A DNA stretch of 64,000 nucleotides from Bacteroidota bacterium (GTDB taxonomy: Bacteria; Bacteroidota; Bacteroidia; Flavobacteriales; Flavobacteriaceae): assembly GCA_021793375.1 (NCBI GenBank), contig JAJYSY010000004.1:17904-81903 (forward strand), in the 5' to 3' direction. This document shows positions 17,894-26,079 of the stretch, piece after piece. The notes beneath the pieces are model-generated. The model did no database searches. It was not told the origin of the DNA and saw nothing but the letters and a program-made list of their open reading frames with translations. Made by a program: the position numbers and the translations under genes. Each line of letters opens with the position of its first letter. Position 1 is the first letter of the stretch.

Positions 17894-20386
17894 TTATATT
17901 ATAGAAAAATCATCATCTTTAAACCTCCACTTCTTAGAATTTTCAATATAAGTCAAATTCAAATTGTGATATTTCGCATAAACTTCAATATGTTTACGAA
18001 TATTCATCCGGTGGAATAATTTCTCAAAGCGTAACAATCCTAAATCATACTTCTTTTTAAAATCAGTAACGTTGAAACCTTCCGGAAGCTCTGTTTTTAA
18101 TTCATCAAAAATCCGTTTCATTTCGTTTTCCTTAATCTCATCCGGAAAGTAAGCTCGATAATTATCTTCTGTTTTATCGTATTGAATTTGAACAACTCCA
18201 TTTTTAAGAAACTCTTGAATACATTCAACTATAAAACAATAGAATTGATTCCATTCTTCTTCATTCCAATCATTAAAGAAGTTTTGTTTATAGTATTCAT
18301 TAGGCTTATTGTTTTCATTCCAAAAATTAGAAAATTTATATTCTCGAAATCTTCGGTTTGTTGAGGTATTTTCTTCGCTGTATCTTACTGCAAAATTTGT
18401 TGAAAGAACAAACTTCGGTGACCAAGCAAACGGAATTTGTTCAGCTTTAGCTCCTTTCCTTTCCGGTGTGATTCCTCCGGTAATCTCGGAATAAAAAGCA
18501 TTATAATTGAAGTTAGCTGGCACATCATCAAGAATATAAACATCGTGCTTTTTCTCTAAATCTGCGAATTTGTGTCGATAACCAATATCAAACGAATCTC
18601 CTTGTTTAAAAAGACAAACAGAAATAAATTCAAGTGCTTTTTGAATTAAGGATTTTCCTCGTCCTCCTTTTCTTGAATTGTTATCGGCTCCTTCATCGGA
18701 TAAGATTATCGCATAAGCTTCGGAAGGGTTTTTATAGTTACTGCATAAATAACCAATCATTGAAGCGAAAGCAAGAATTTTATCGACTTCTTCCTCCGTT
18801 AACTCGTTTTCATTATCTAAATCTCTTCCAATTACTGCCTTACAAATAAAGTCTTGAAACGTGCTTTTTGCGGATTCTTTTTCATCATAGTTAAAGGAAT
18901 GCTTTAAAGATTCATTCTCAACAAAGAATTTAATTTCTTTATCAGAATAAGGTATCATTTGAACATCATCTTTTGTGATTTTAGCAACTCCATTTTTAAA
19001 AGGAATAAATACTTCGTCTTTAGTATCTCGATGAAGATTCAAAGGTTCTCCTTGCATTAACATAAAGCCGGAACGAACTTTATGCGAATCCGTTGCGATT
19101 ATGTTTTCCATTGATTCCGTATCAAATTCGTTTATCTCGTTCCGTAAAAAATTCATTGTATCGGTAGAATGATTGAAAGGCTTAACGACTTTATTTTCAT
19201 TCTTAATGACTGTTATTTCATCTTTACCTTCTTCTGTCAAACGAATGAATCCTTCTTGTTCAAAAAACTTTCTATATCGTGCCGGCTCGGTGCTGTAATC
19301 ATCACTATAAAAATTAATAGTTGGATTGACGACTTCCGGAATTGTCCAAGTCTTTTCTCTAAATTCAACAATACCAAACTTTAAGTTTTCGCATTTTATA
19401 TTTGCGTCAATAGTAGCGGAATCGTGAAGGCGAACATAATTTTTTAGCTTATTAGCTTCAACAAACTTTTTAATATACTCCTTTTCAATCTTCGCTAAAT
19501 CTTCTTGCATCTTACCTTTATTATTGAATCGTTCTTCTGTTATAACCTCATCAACTCTATCTCCATAAATTGGAAATAATTGTTTTCGGACTTTCTCAAT
19601 CGTATAACCTTTAACGCCCTTATGAATGTTCAAAAGCATATTAAATTTAGTCTTATCAATATGTTTGTAAACATCAAAAGGATCAATTCCCAATTCTAAG
19701 AAAATAAAGGTCGGATTTGCTTGTTTTATATCATATTCTTTGATTTTAAAAGGTAAGCTTTGTCGCATAACACTCGGTAAGTTTGTTAGCGGATTATATT
19801 CTCGGCTTTTAGTTTCCTTGATATGAAATAAGGAATCAAACTCATTAGAATAAAGTCCGTTAACCTTAAGCATCATAAATAAAACATAAGTTTCCCAACG
19901 TGAACGACTAAAGAAATTTATTGGTTCTCTACCTTCTTTATCGGCTCGTTTTTGCTCCTTATCTATTTTGGAATAATATTCTTTCAGTTTATTTATATCG
20001 TGCCGGAAATACTTTAAATTTAGCTCCTTACCGTTGAAATACGAATCAACAAACTTGAAATAATCATTCTTTTTAAGTGGATTCTTATTAATGTAGCGAA
20101 CGTATTCAATTAAGCATTTATCAAAAGGTTTATCTATAAAAGAAATGCAATCAACTGCATCTCTAAAATTGAAATTCCTTTTTCTGCTTTTAGATTCAAC
20201 TCTCATTCTTTGAATGAAGTCATCTTTCCAATCCTTAATAAATTTACTTATTGAATCAAGTGAATAACTTGGCACCAATGAAGCGTTTTTTTTATTTTCG
20301 TAATAGCCTTTAGGTGGATATTTATTCTCTTCCGGTTGATGAACTCTTACTAACTGTGGAAGATTATTTTTCTTATTTGCTTTCAT
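17894..20386 (-). CDS. Replication protein: polymerase-like domain fused to SF3 helicase
   Basis: The 830-aa protein has a clear superfamily 3 helicase in its C-terminal half: Walker A GGRGKS (574-579), Walker B DVYILDD (615-621), motif C KFVLSTN (658-664) and an arginine region RRFREYKF (678-685). The N-terminal half carries, in order, YDIKQANPTF (218-227), KTKFNMLLNIHKG (245-257) and VRLHDSATI (318-326). Order and spacing resemble motifs A, B and C of family A polymerases (D, K/R, HD), as in TV-Pol/SF3 fusions of viruses and transposons. The helicase call is firm; the polymerase call is inference. Its start overlaps the upstream gene by 14 bp. Confidence 0.8.
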   Translation of the reverse strand: MKANKKNNLPQLVRVHQPEENKYPPKGYYENKKNASLVPSYSLDSISKFIKDWKDDFIQRMRVESKSRKRNFNFRDAVDCISFIDKPFDKCLIEYVRYINKNPLKKNDYFKFVDSYFNGKELNLKYFRHDINKLKEYYSKIDKEQKRADKEGREPINFFSRSRWETYVLFMMLKVNGLYSNEFDSLFHIKETKSREYNPLTNLPSVMRQSLPFKIKEYDIKQANPTFIFLELGIDPFDVYKHIDKTKFNMLLNIHKGVKGYTIEKVRKQLFPIYGDRVDEVITEERFNNKGKMQEDLAKIEKEYIKKFVEANKLKNYVRLHDSATIDANIKCENLKFGIVEFREKTWTIPEVVNPTINFYSDDYSTEPARYRKFFEQEGFIRLTEEGKDEITVIKNENKVVKPFNHSTDTMNFLRNEINEFDTESMENIIATDSHKVRSGFMLMQGEPLNLHRDTKDEVFIPFKNGVAKITKDDVQMIPYSDKEIKFFVENESLKHSFNYDEKESAKSTFQDFICKAVIGRDLDNENELTEEEVDKILAFASMIGYLCSNYKNPSEAYAIILSDEGADNNSRKGGRGKSLIQKALEFISVCLFKQGDSFDIGYRHKFADLEKKHDVYILDDVPANFNYNAFYSEITGGITPERKGAKAEQIPFAWSPKFVLSTNFAVRYSEENTSTNRRFREYKFSNFWNENNKPNEYYKQNFFNDWNEEEWNQFYCFIVECIQEFLKNGVVQIQYDKTEDNYRAYFPDEIKENEMKRIFDELKTELPEGFNVTDFKKKYDLGLLRFEKLFHRMNIRKHIEVYAKYHNLNLTYIENSKKWRFKDDDFSII

Positions 20387-20696
20387 CTTCTAAAGGTTTT
20401 TGAGGTTCAACAAATAAATCTTTATCAGTAGTTAAGAATTGAGTATTCTTATAGCTGGTAACCGGACAAGCTCCAAAATATAAAACTTGTATTCTATTCG
20501 ATTTTTTCAGCTTTGCAACGTATCTGCAAATATTAGAACGCATTATTCCGGTTTCTTCTGAAACCTCTTTCATTGTCTTTGGTCGTTCAAAAAAGGATTT
20601 GAAAATAACTTTTATCTGCCCTTTCTTTTTCGTATCTTTAGCCTTACGCTTTCCCTCATTAAAAGCATTGTTAAGGCTGTGAATTTTATTTTTCAT
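20373..20696 (-). CDS. Winged-helix DNA-binding protein of the element
   Basis: The 107-aa basic protein has a winged-helix core (about 37-72: FFERPKTMKEVSEETGIMRSNICRYVAKL, then the wing SNRIQVLYFG). The first 35 residues are K/R-rich. Such proteins precede the replication gene in many Bacteroidota integrative elements and probably control replication or transcription. Its stop overlaps the start of the replication gene by 14 bp, so translation is likely coupled; it starts 8 bp after the preceding HTH gene ends. Confidence 0.75.
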   Translation of the reverse strand: MKNKIHSLNNAFNEGKRKAKDTKKKGQIKVIFKSFFERPKTMKEVSEETGIMRSNICRYVAKLKKSNRIQVLYFGACPVTSYKNTQFLTTDKDLFVEPQKPLEDESK

Positions 20697-20704
20697 AGCC
20701 TTAT

Positions 20705-20995
20705 TTATTTTTTATGATTAATACTTTTAATTGAGTTTAGGATTTCGGAACGTTTGTAATAAATTCGATTACTAATTCCATAGCTTTTAAGCTTTCCTTT
20801 TTTAGTCCAACGGTGTAAGGTCGCTAAATTGATTTGAAGTAAATCAGCGGTTTCTTTTCGTGTCAAAAGGTCGGTTTGCTCCTCCGAATTAGTCCGATTA
20901 GAAAATGGCAAAGAATCTATTTTGCTCTCTAACGCTTCAATCTTTTCAAATAAAACTTGAAACGGATTTTCAAATGTAGGTGTAGTCTTATTCAT
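20705..20995 (-). CDS. Helix-turn-helix (excisionase/MerR-like) protein
   Basis: I chose ATG at 20995 (96 aa) over a TTG two codons upstream. Residues about 46-92 form an HTH_17-type domain: LLTRKETADLLQINLATLHRWTKKGKL, then YYKRSEIL. The N-terminal third (FEKIEALESKIDSLPF) looks like a short coiled coil. It belongs to the excisionase-like family common in Bacteroidota elements, and probably binds the element's ends or promoter. Its start overlaps the upstream HTH gene by 8 bp. Confidence 0.8.
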   Translation of the reverse strand: MNKTTPTFENPFQVLFEKIEALESKIDSLPFSNRTNSEEQTDLLTRKETADLLQINLATLHRWTKKGKLKSYGISNRIYYKRSEILNSIKSINHKK

Positions 20996-21164
20996 TTTCA
21001 ACGGGTTTTAAAGCGTTAATAACCTCATCTTTTCGATAAAAGACCGAACCTCCAATTTTGTATTTTTTGAGGATTTTTGAATTTGTCCATTTGCGAACTG
21101 TTTCTCGACTTACAGAAAAAAGCTCGCAAACATCTTTTGTTGTGATGAATTTTACATCTGCCAT
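20988..21164 (-). CDS. Small excisionase-like HTH protein
   Basis: This 58-aa ORF starts at ATG 21164. Nearly all of it is one HTH_17 domain: FITTKDVCELFSVSRETVRK followed by WTNSKILKKYKIGGSVFYRK. It resembles the downstream 96-aa protein and may be an ancestral duplicate. As the first gene after the intergenic region and the smallest, it is the better candidate for the recombination directionality factor. The reading frame is intact and ends TAA inside the next gene's start region (8-bp overlap). Confidence 0.8.
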   Translation of the reverse strand: MADVKFITTKDVCELFSVSRETVRKWTNSKILKKYKIGGSVFYRKDEVINALKPVENE

Positions 21165-21345
21165 AATATTGGGTTTTATGGCTCACACTTAGCGGAAAGC
21201 TACAAATCCAATGCTTTACTTTAATTTGTTAAACTTTTCTTAATTGTCGCTTAACTTATTATTGTTCTTCATAGATTTGTAAATGAAATGCCGAGAAAAC
21301 ATTTCTTCCGGTTATAAATGTAAGCCGGTTAATAAAAGATTGCAT

Positions 21346-21376
21346 AAAAAGCCTGCATATTGGCGTATGTAGGCTT
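21346..21376 (-). terminator. Terminator downstream of the integrase gene
   Basis: A 12-13 bp stem (AAAAGCCTGCATA/TATGTAGGCTTTT, one G-T pair) with a 5-6 nt loop lies about 85 bp past the integrase stop. On the minus strand it exits into a T-run. Confidence 0.75.
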
Positions 21377-21460
21377 TTATTTATGCGTCTTTAGCAAAGA
21401 TATGTCAAGTTATAGCAATACAAGAATTTTTATCATAAAATTTATTATCATCGCATCTTT

Positions 21461-22792
21461 TTATCGTGCAACTCTCTCATTTTTAATCACTTCCATTGTT
21501 TTAATCTTCGGCAACTTTTCAATATAGTTAAGCATTTGCATTGATACATCTTGTTCGCTTTTGCCTATGTATTTTAAAAATGTTGATTCTTTTTTGTGTC
21601 CGGTTATGCTTTTTAATACGACTGTGGGAATTGTTCCATAAAAATTAGAAGCAAACGAACGTCTGCAAACGTGGGTTCCTATTAGCTTCCATTTAGGAAA
21701 TGTTCCTTTAGTAGTTATGCCGTGTTTAGATTCTTTTACTCGTCCGACTGTAGGCTCGTTAATTTCTGCAATCCTGCAAACTTCTTTAAAATATTCTCTT
21801 AACTTGGTTGAAGATAACTTATAAGGAAATCCGGATTTTATAATCTTTTCGGCTTCCGGTAGAATTGGAATTGTTACATTCTTTCCTGTTTTCTGTTGCC
21901 TTATTTGAAATGCTTTTTTGCCTTGAATAACTTTTATTTTCTTTGGCGACAATCTTAATAAGTCTGAAACTCGTTGACCAACGTAACATCCTAAAATAAG
22001 CCATTTACGTGCGTTTTCCAAGTAGTTTGAATCAAGGTCGGCTTCTTCTATCTTCTTTAATTCCTCAAAGCTTAAATAAATAATTTCGTCCGGCTCCTTG
22101 CTTTCAGAAATCACTTTAATATCGGAAGGGTTAATATTGATTTGAACGTTCTTAATTCCGTTTAAAATAGATTTTAAGTTTGCTAATTGCTTTCCAATAT
22201 AGTTATGTGAATACTTCTTACTGAATAACCAATCTTCAAAATCTGAAATTGTTTCTAAACTAATGTTTGTAACTTTTATTTGCATTCCGTTGTAAGCTTC
22301 GTCTTGAAAAGATTCTATAATGTTTTTAAATTGTTTTATTCCTTTTATTCGTCCTTTACTCAATCCAATTTTATATTTTCCTCCTCTTATTGGTATTTTC
22401 TTGTTTGGCGCATCGTCAATTGCTTTTTGTATTTGATAAGTGAAGTAATGTTCTTCTTTTTCTTCTTGATTAGTGTATTTGTCTAAAACTGACTTAAACC
22501 AATTAGAATTTATTTCAATTCCTTTGCTGAAATCTTTATTGTATTGACTAAGGATTGAATCGTGAAGTTTATCAAGTTTACTTTTTAACTTTTTAGAATC
22601 TACATCAATCGGTCGAGTTAAATCAATCTTCCGTTTATATTTTCCGTGTTTGTCTTTTCTTGTTGATTTTTTTGTTCTCCAATGTTCCGGGTTAGTAGAA
22701 TATCCGGTTTTTCGTCTGAACTTCTTATTTCTTGAAACGGTAAATTCTGAATAAATGTTTTTACCAATAAGACTGAATCGAATTGTCGCCAT
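21461..22792 (-). CDS. Tyrosine site-specific integrase
   Basis: The start is taken at ATG 22792 (443 aa), giving the typical MATIRFSL beginning; a longer ORF reaches 22831 but would run into the arm sites. An N-terminal arm-binding beta domain (about 1-75) is followed by a SAM-like core-binding domain and the catalytic domain. Catalytic residues are visible: Arg in GQRVSDLLRL, Lys in KTGKNVTIPI, HVCRR (HxxR), GHK and the Tyr nucleophile in STFLKYIG. It should join the element's att site to tRNA-Cys. It sits at the end opposite the tRNA. Confidence 0.92.
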   Translation of the reverse strand: MATIRFSLIGKNIYSEFTVSRNKKFRRKTGYSTNPEHWRTKKSTRKDKHGKYKRKIDLTRPIDVDSKKLKSKLDKLHDSILSQYNKDFSKGIEINSNWFKSVLDKYTNQEEKEEHYFTYQIQKAIDDAPNKKIPIRGGKYKIGLSKGRIKGIKQFKNIIESFQDEAYNGMQIKVTNISLETISDFEDWLFSKKYSHNYIGKQLANLKSILNGIKNVQININPSDIKVISESKEPDEIIYLSFEELKKIEEADLDSNYLENARKWLILGCYVGQRVSDLLRLSPKKIKVIQGKKAFQIRQQKTGKNVTIPILPEAEKIIKSGFPYKLSSTKLREYFKEVCRIAEINEPTVGRVKESKHGITTKGTFPKWKLIGTHVCRRSFASNFYGTIPTVVLKSITGHKKESTFLKYIGKSEQDVSMQMLNYIEKLPKIKTMEVIKNERVAR

Positions 22793-22830
22793 TATAGTTG
22801 CTTTTATAATTACTGTTACAAAGATAATCA

Positions 22831-22861
22831 TTTGCGAACCTTTTGCGAACTATTTGCGAAC
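22831..22861 (+). repeat. Right-end integrase arm-type sites (3 x TTTGCGAAC)
   Basis: TTTGCGAAC occurs at 22831-22839, 22842-22850 and 22853-22861, spaced exactly 11 bp. The block lies just upstream of the integrase start and about 118 bp from attR, so integrase binding could also repress its own promoter. Confidence 0.75.
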
Positions 22862-22978
22862 CAAATGTATTTTAATGTAATTTAAAGCAATCTATAATAA
22901 AGGTGTAAAAATGCAACTTATTGAATATCAGTATAAATAAAGTGTTTCCTTATTGCATAAAGTGTAAGGGTTGAGGTT

Positions 22979-22991
22979 CGGTCGGTACCTC
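22979..22991 (+). repeat. attR core of the tRNA-Cys element
   Basis: CGGTCGGTACCTC, identical to 17146-17158. Flanking bases show only part of the tRNA T-arm, so this is the displaced target end and not a second tRNA. Confidence 0.85.
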
Positions 22992-23017
22992 TTCATAATT
23001 TAGTATTTAAGGATTAT

Positions 23018-23057
23018 AAAAACCGTTTCGCAGAGAATTGCAAAACGGTTTTTTTAT
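23018..23057 (+). terminator. Terminator beyond attR, probably the original tRNA-Cys terminator
   Basis: AAACCGTTT pairs with AAACGGTTT, with an inner GCA/TGC pair, ending in seven or eight T. It lies 27 bp past attR with no gene before it, which fits a terminator separated from tRNA-Cys by the insertion. Confidence 0.7.
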
Positions 23058-23151
23058 GCTTAAAATTTTAAAAAATATCGATTTGCTGATTTTTATCATT
23101 TATAAAAGTCATAAAGCTGCTTAATATTGTCATTCAAATAAAAATCAAAGA

Positions 23152-24837
23152 ATGATGATTGATACTTTTCCAACAGATATTGAAATTGCACAGCAAGCAA
23201 AAATAAAACCCATCACAGAAATTGCAGAAACCTTAGGGATTTCTGCAAAGATTTTAGAACCTTATGGGCATTATAAAGCAAAATTACCTTTGAGTTTAAT
23301 CGATGCTGAAGCGATAGAAAAAAGCAAATTAATCTTGGTGACTTCCATAAATCCAACTCCGGCGGGAGAAGGAAAAACCACGGTTAGTATTGGTTTAACA
23401 GATGCTTTAAAAAGAATTGGCAAAAAAACCGCGGCAGTTTTACGCGAACCTTCCTTAGGTCCTGTTTTTGGCATAAAAGGAGGGGCTGCAGGTGGCGGGT
23501 ATTCTCAAGTAATTCCGATGGAAGATATCAATTTGCATTTTACCGGAGATTTTCATGCAATTGAAGCGGCAAACAATTTATTGGCAGCAGCTATAGATAA
23601 TAACCTGCACAGCAAAACGCGTTCTTTAAATTTAGATCCGAAAAATATTCTGTGGAAAAGAACAATGGATATGAACGATCGTAGTTTAAGACAAATTATG
23701 ATTGGTTTGGGAGGAAAAGCAAACGGTTTGACCCGCGAAGCAGGATTTAATATTACTCCGGCTTCAGAAATTATGGCTATTCTTTGTTTAGCAGAGAACT
23801 TTACAGATTTAAAAGAGCGTTTAGATAGTATCTACATCGGAAATAATATAGAGGGAGATCCGGTTTTTGCCAAAGATTTAAAAGTGACCGGAGCGATGGC
23901 AATTCTTTTGAAAGATGCGATTAAACCCAATTTAGTGCAAACCTTAGAAGGAGCTCCGGTTTTATTGCACGGTGGACCTTTTGCCAGTATTGCGCAGGGA
24001 ACAAATTCTGTTTTGGCCACAAAAATGGGAATGTCTTTAGCGGATTATGTGGTTACAGAAGCAGGATTTGGAGCAGATTTGGGAGCGGAGAAATTCTTTC
24101 ATATCAAATGCAGACCTTCAGGACTAAAACCTTCGGCCAGTGTGGTGGTGGTTACCGTGAGGGCATTGAGACATCATGGAGGAGCACCTAAAGAAGAATA
24201 TAATATTCCAAGTTTGGAAAGAGTGAAAATCGGTTTTGCCAATGCGGCAAAACATATAGAAAATATGATTCAGTTTGGTGTTCCCCCGGTGGTGGCCATC
24301 AACAGTTTTCCGACGGATAGTCAAGAAGAAATAGATTTCATCATACAAGCTTGTGAAGAATTAGGCGTAAAAGCAGTAGTCAGCAAAGGATTTTCAGAAG
24401 GAGGATCAGGAAGTGAAGCTTTGGCAGAAGCAGTGGTTGAAGCAATAGAAAGTAAATCGACTTCTTTTAAATTATTGTATGATTTAAACCAAAGTATAAA
24501 AGAAAAAATAAATATCATAGCTACAAAAGTTTATGGAGCAGCCGGAGTAAATTATACCACAAAAGCACAAAAACAACTGCGTAGTCTTCAGCAAAATGGA
24601 TTTGACAGTTTAGCGATTTGTATGGTTAAAACACCAAACTCTTTAAGCGATGACACGAAAGTCTTGGCAAGACCTGAAGATTTTACCATAACTGTTCGAG
24701 AGTTTGAAGTAGCTGCAGGAGCCGGATTTATTTTACCTATTTTAGGAAATACTTTAAGGATGCCGGGTCTGCCTTCTGTTCCGGCAGCAGAACATATGGA
24801 TATTGACGAAAACGGGGTAATAACAGGATTGAGTTAA
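23152..24837 (+). CDS. fhs: Formate-tetrahydrofolate ligase
   Basis: The 561-aa enzyme makes 10-formyl-THF from formate, THF and ATP in one-carbon metabolism. The ATP-binding segment is visible (TSINPTPAGEGKTTVSIGL), as are REPSLGPVFGIKGGAAGGGY, MNDRSLRQI and the C-terminal LPSVPAAEHMDI motif. Length is normal for the family. ATG 23152 is followed directly by a second ATG; either may be used. It is flanked by two tRNA-Cys genes, one of them cut off by the mobile element. Confidence 0.96.
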   Translation: MMIDTFPTDIEIAQQAKIKPITEIAETLGISAKILEPYGHYKAKLPLSLIDAEAIEKSKLILVTSINPTPAGEGKTTVSIGLTDALKRIGKKTAAVLREPSLGPVFGIKGGAAGGGYSQVIPMEDINLHFTGDFHAIEAANNLLAAAIDNNLHSKTRSLNLDPKNILWKRTMDMNDRSLRQIMIGLGGKANGLTREAGFNITPASEIMAILCLAENFTDLKERLDSIYIGNNIEGDPVFAKDLKVTGAMAILLKDAIKPNLVQTLEGAPVLLHGGPFASIAQGTNSVLATKMGMSLADYVVTEAGFGADLGAEKFFHIKCRPSGLKPSASVVVVTVRALRHHGGAPKEEYNIPSLERVKIGFANAAKHIENMIQFGVPPVVAINSFPTDSQEEIDFIIQACEELGVKAVVSKGFSEGGSGSEALAEAVVEAIESKSTSFKLLYDLNQSIKEKINIIATKVYGAAGVNYTTKAQKQLRSLQQNGFDSLAICMVKTPNSLSDDTKVLARPEDFTITVREFEVAAGAGFILPILGNTLRMPGLPSVPAAEHMDIDENGVITGLS

Positions 24838-24845
24838 ACTCATTT

Positions 24846-24874
24846 TTTGTTGTGTGGTAAAATCCTTATATTAG
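24846..24874 (+). promoter_or_regulatory. Probable promoter of the second tRNA-Cys
   Basis: TTTG at 24846-24849 and TATATTAG at 24867-24874 (one mismatch to TAnnTTTG) are 17 bp apart and end 18 bp before the tRNA, the same distance as at the first tRNA-Cys. Confidence 0.45.
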
Positions 24875-24892
24875 CGATTCTTAAAAAATAGT

Positions 24893-24965
24893 GGTACTGT
24901 GGCCGAGTCTGGTTAGGCAATGATCCGCAAGATCATTTACGGTGGTTCAAATCCACCTGGTACCT
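24893..24965 (+). tRNA. Second, divergent tRNA-Cys (GCA)
   Basis: A complete cloverleaf forms: acceptor GGTACTG/TGGTACC with two G-U pairs, D arm GCC/GGC, a perfect anticodon stem ATGAT/ATCAT with loop CCGCAAG, T arm GGTGG/CCACC with loop TTCAAAT, and discriminator U73. The anticodon reads GCA, but position 33 is C where almost all tRNAs have U, and the T loop has A where the first copy has G. It may be functional with reduced efficiency or have a special role. Confidence 0.8.
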
Positions 24966-25014
24966 CTTTCTTTATTTAATAAAAGTAAGTTAATAACGAA
25001 AAAATTATGTTGAT

Positions 25015-25737
25015 TTAAGAAGGATTACTTTTAGATTTTAAATCCGCAAACTGACTTACTTCCGGCATTACATTTTCCACTTTTTGTTGCATTTTTTCAA
25101 CGCGAGAAGGAAAAATTCCGCGTGCGATTAAAACCAATCCACACATCGCAATCAATAGACTTACCACGCGTTTTAATTTGTAGATTATATTTGGCGTGAG
25201 TTTGTGGTTTAATTTTTTTGCAAGAATTATTTTTAAAATATCGACCAAGAAATAAGTGATTAAAATCACGGTAAAAAAGGTAAAAAGCCGACTGGGTTCC
25301 ATATCCATAGAAGGTCCAAAAGCGATGATTAATCCCAGCCAAAACCCTAAAACACCAATATTGACAAAATTCAATAAAAAACCTTTGGTGAAATAACCCA
25401 ACCAATCTCCTTTTTTTACTTTTTGAAATTCTTTATCTTCTTGATGAGGAATTCTCTTTTTTTGTTTTAAAAAAGTAATCACCCCGTAGGTGATTAAAAT
25501 ACTCCCTCCAAAAATGAATAATCCGGGTTCGTCTTTAATGCTTTTCAATAGTTTGTTTGTACTGAAATAAGCGATTAAAAGAAAGGCTATATCTGCTAAA
25601 ATAACACCAATGTCAAAAATGATTGCTGCGCGAACGCCTTTGATAGCAGCTGTTTCTAAAAGGACAAAAAATACTGGTCCAAAAAGAAAAGCTAAGACAA
25701 TTCCCATCGGGATTGCAGCAAAAATGTCTTGAATCAT
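25015..25737 (-). CDS. LysE-family amino-acid exporter
   Basis: The 240-aa inner-membrane protein has about six hydrophobic segments. The N-terminal MGIVLAFLFGPVFFVLLETAAIKGVRAA matches the conserved LysE/RhtB first helix with its GP motif. A charged loop with KKRIPHQEDKEFQKVKKGDW splits TM3 and TM4, and a hydrophilic tail ends the protein. The exported substrate cannot be assigned. It lies downstream of, and opposite to, tRNA-Cys. Confidence 0.85.
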   Translation of the reverse strand: MIQDIFAAIPMGIVLAFLFGPVFFVLLETAAIKGVRAAIIFDIGVILADIAFLLIAYFSTNKLLKSIKDEPGLFIFGGSILITYGVITFLKQKKRIPHQEDKEFQKVKKGDWLGYFTKGFLLNFVNIGVLGFWLGLIIAFGPSMDMEPSRLFTFFTVILITYFLVDILKIILAKKLNHKLTPNIIYKLKRVVSLLIAMCGLVLIARGIFPSRVEKMQQKVENVMPEVSQFADLKSKSNPS

Positions 25738-25886
25738 ATATTTGGGCGAAATAAATTAAAGAACAAAGTTATTAAATTCGCTTTATAAAACTCTCTATTT
25801 AACGTAAACCTGAAATAATTCCATTGGATTTAGATTCTTTTGATGCGTAAAATCTTAAATTTGCTGGTGATAACATCATTTAAATC

Positions 25887-26069
25887 ATGAAAAACACACT
25901 GAGGTTTTCTTTAATAATTATAGGCGTAGGGCTTTTAGGATTTGGGGTTTACACTCTTTTATTTCCTGATGTGATAGAAAAATTTTCTGAAGATAACTCC
26001 CAATCTCTTGCTATGATGGGGTTCGGAGCTTTGTGTTTGTTAGGAGGATTAGCTTATAAAAGAAGGTGA
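25887..26069 (+). CDS. Small two-helix membrane protein
   Basis: The 60-aa ORF has two predicted membrane helices (about 8-27 and 40-56), separated by an acidic loop (EKFSEDNSQS), and ends in a positive KRR. The layout is that of small conserved Bacteroidota membrane proteins. No family is recognised; function unknown. It stands alone between divergent or convergent neighbours. Confidence 0.55.
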   Translation: MKNTLRFSLIIIGVGLLGFGVYTLLFPDVIEKFSEDNSQSLAMMGFGALCLLGGLAYKRR

Positions 26070-26079
26070 ATTTTCTAAA

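Larger units (their letters stand above)
17159..22991. mobile_element. 5.8-kb integrative element in tRNA-Cys
   Basis: The element is bounded by the 13-bp att repeat and carries, all leftward, a tyrosine integrase (next to the distal end), two small excisionase-like HTH proteins, a winged-helix protein and a polymerase-like/SF3-helicase protein. Both ends have phased TTTGCGAAC arm sites. A 550-bp non-coding block at the tRNA end holds iteron-like repeats. No capsid, terminase, relaxase, toxin or resistance genes are seen. This looks like a minimal self-replicating integrative element or a phage satellite; mode of transfer is unknown. Confidence 0.88.

Noticed and set aside
17159..22991. Prophage
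   Set aside because: No capsid, tail, terminase, lysis or repressor-like genes are seen in 5.8 kb; only integration, replication and HTH genes.
22971..22995. Truncated second copy of the tRNA-Cys 3' half
   Set aside because: Only 13 bp match, ending at the tRNA 3' end, which fits an att site.
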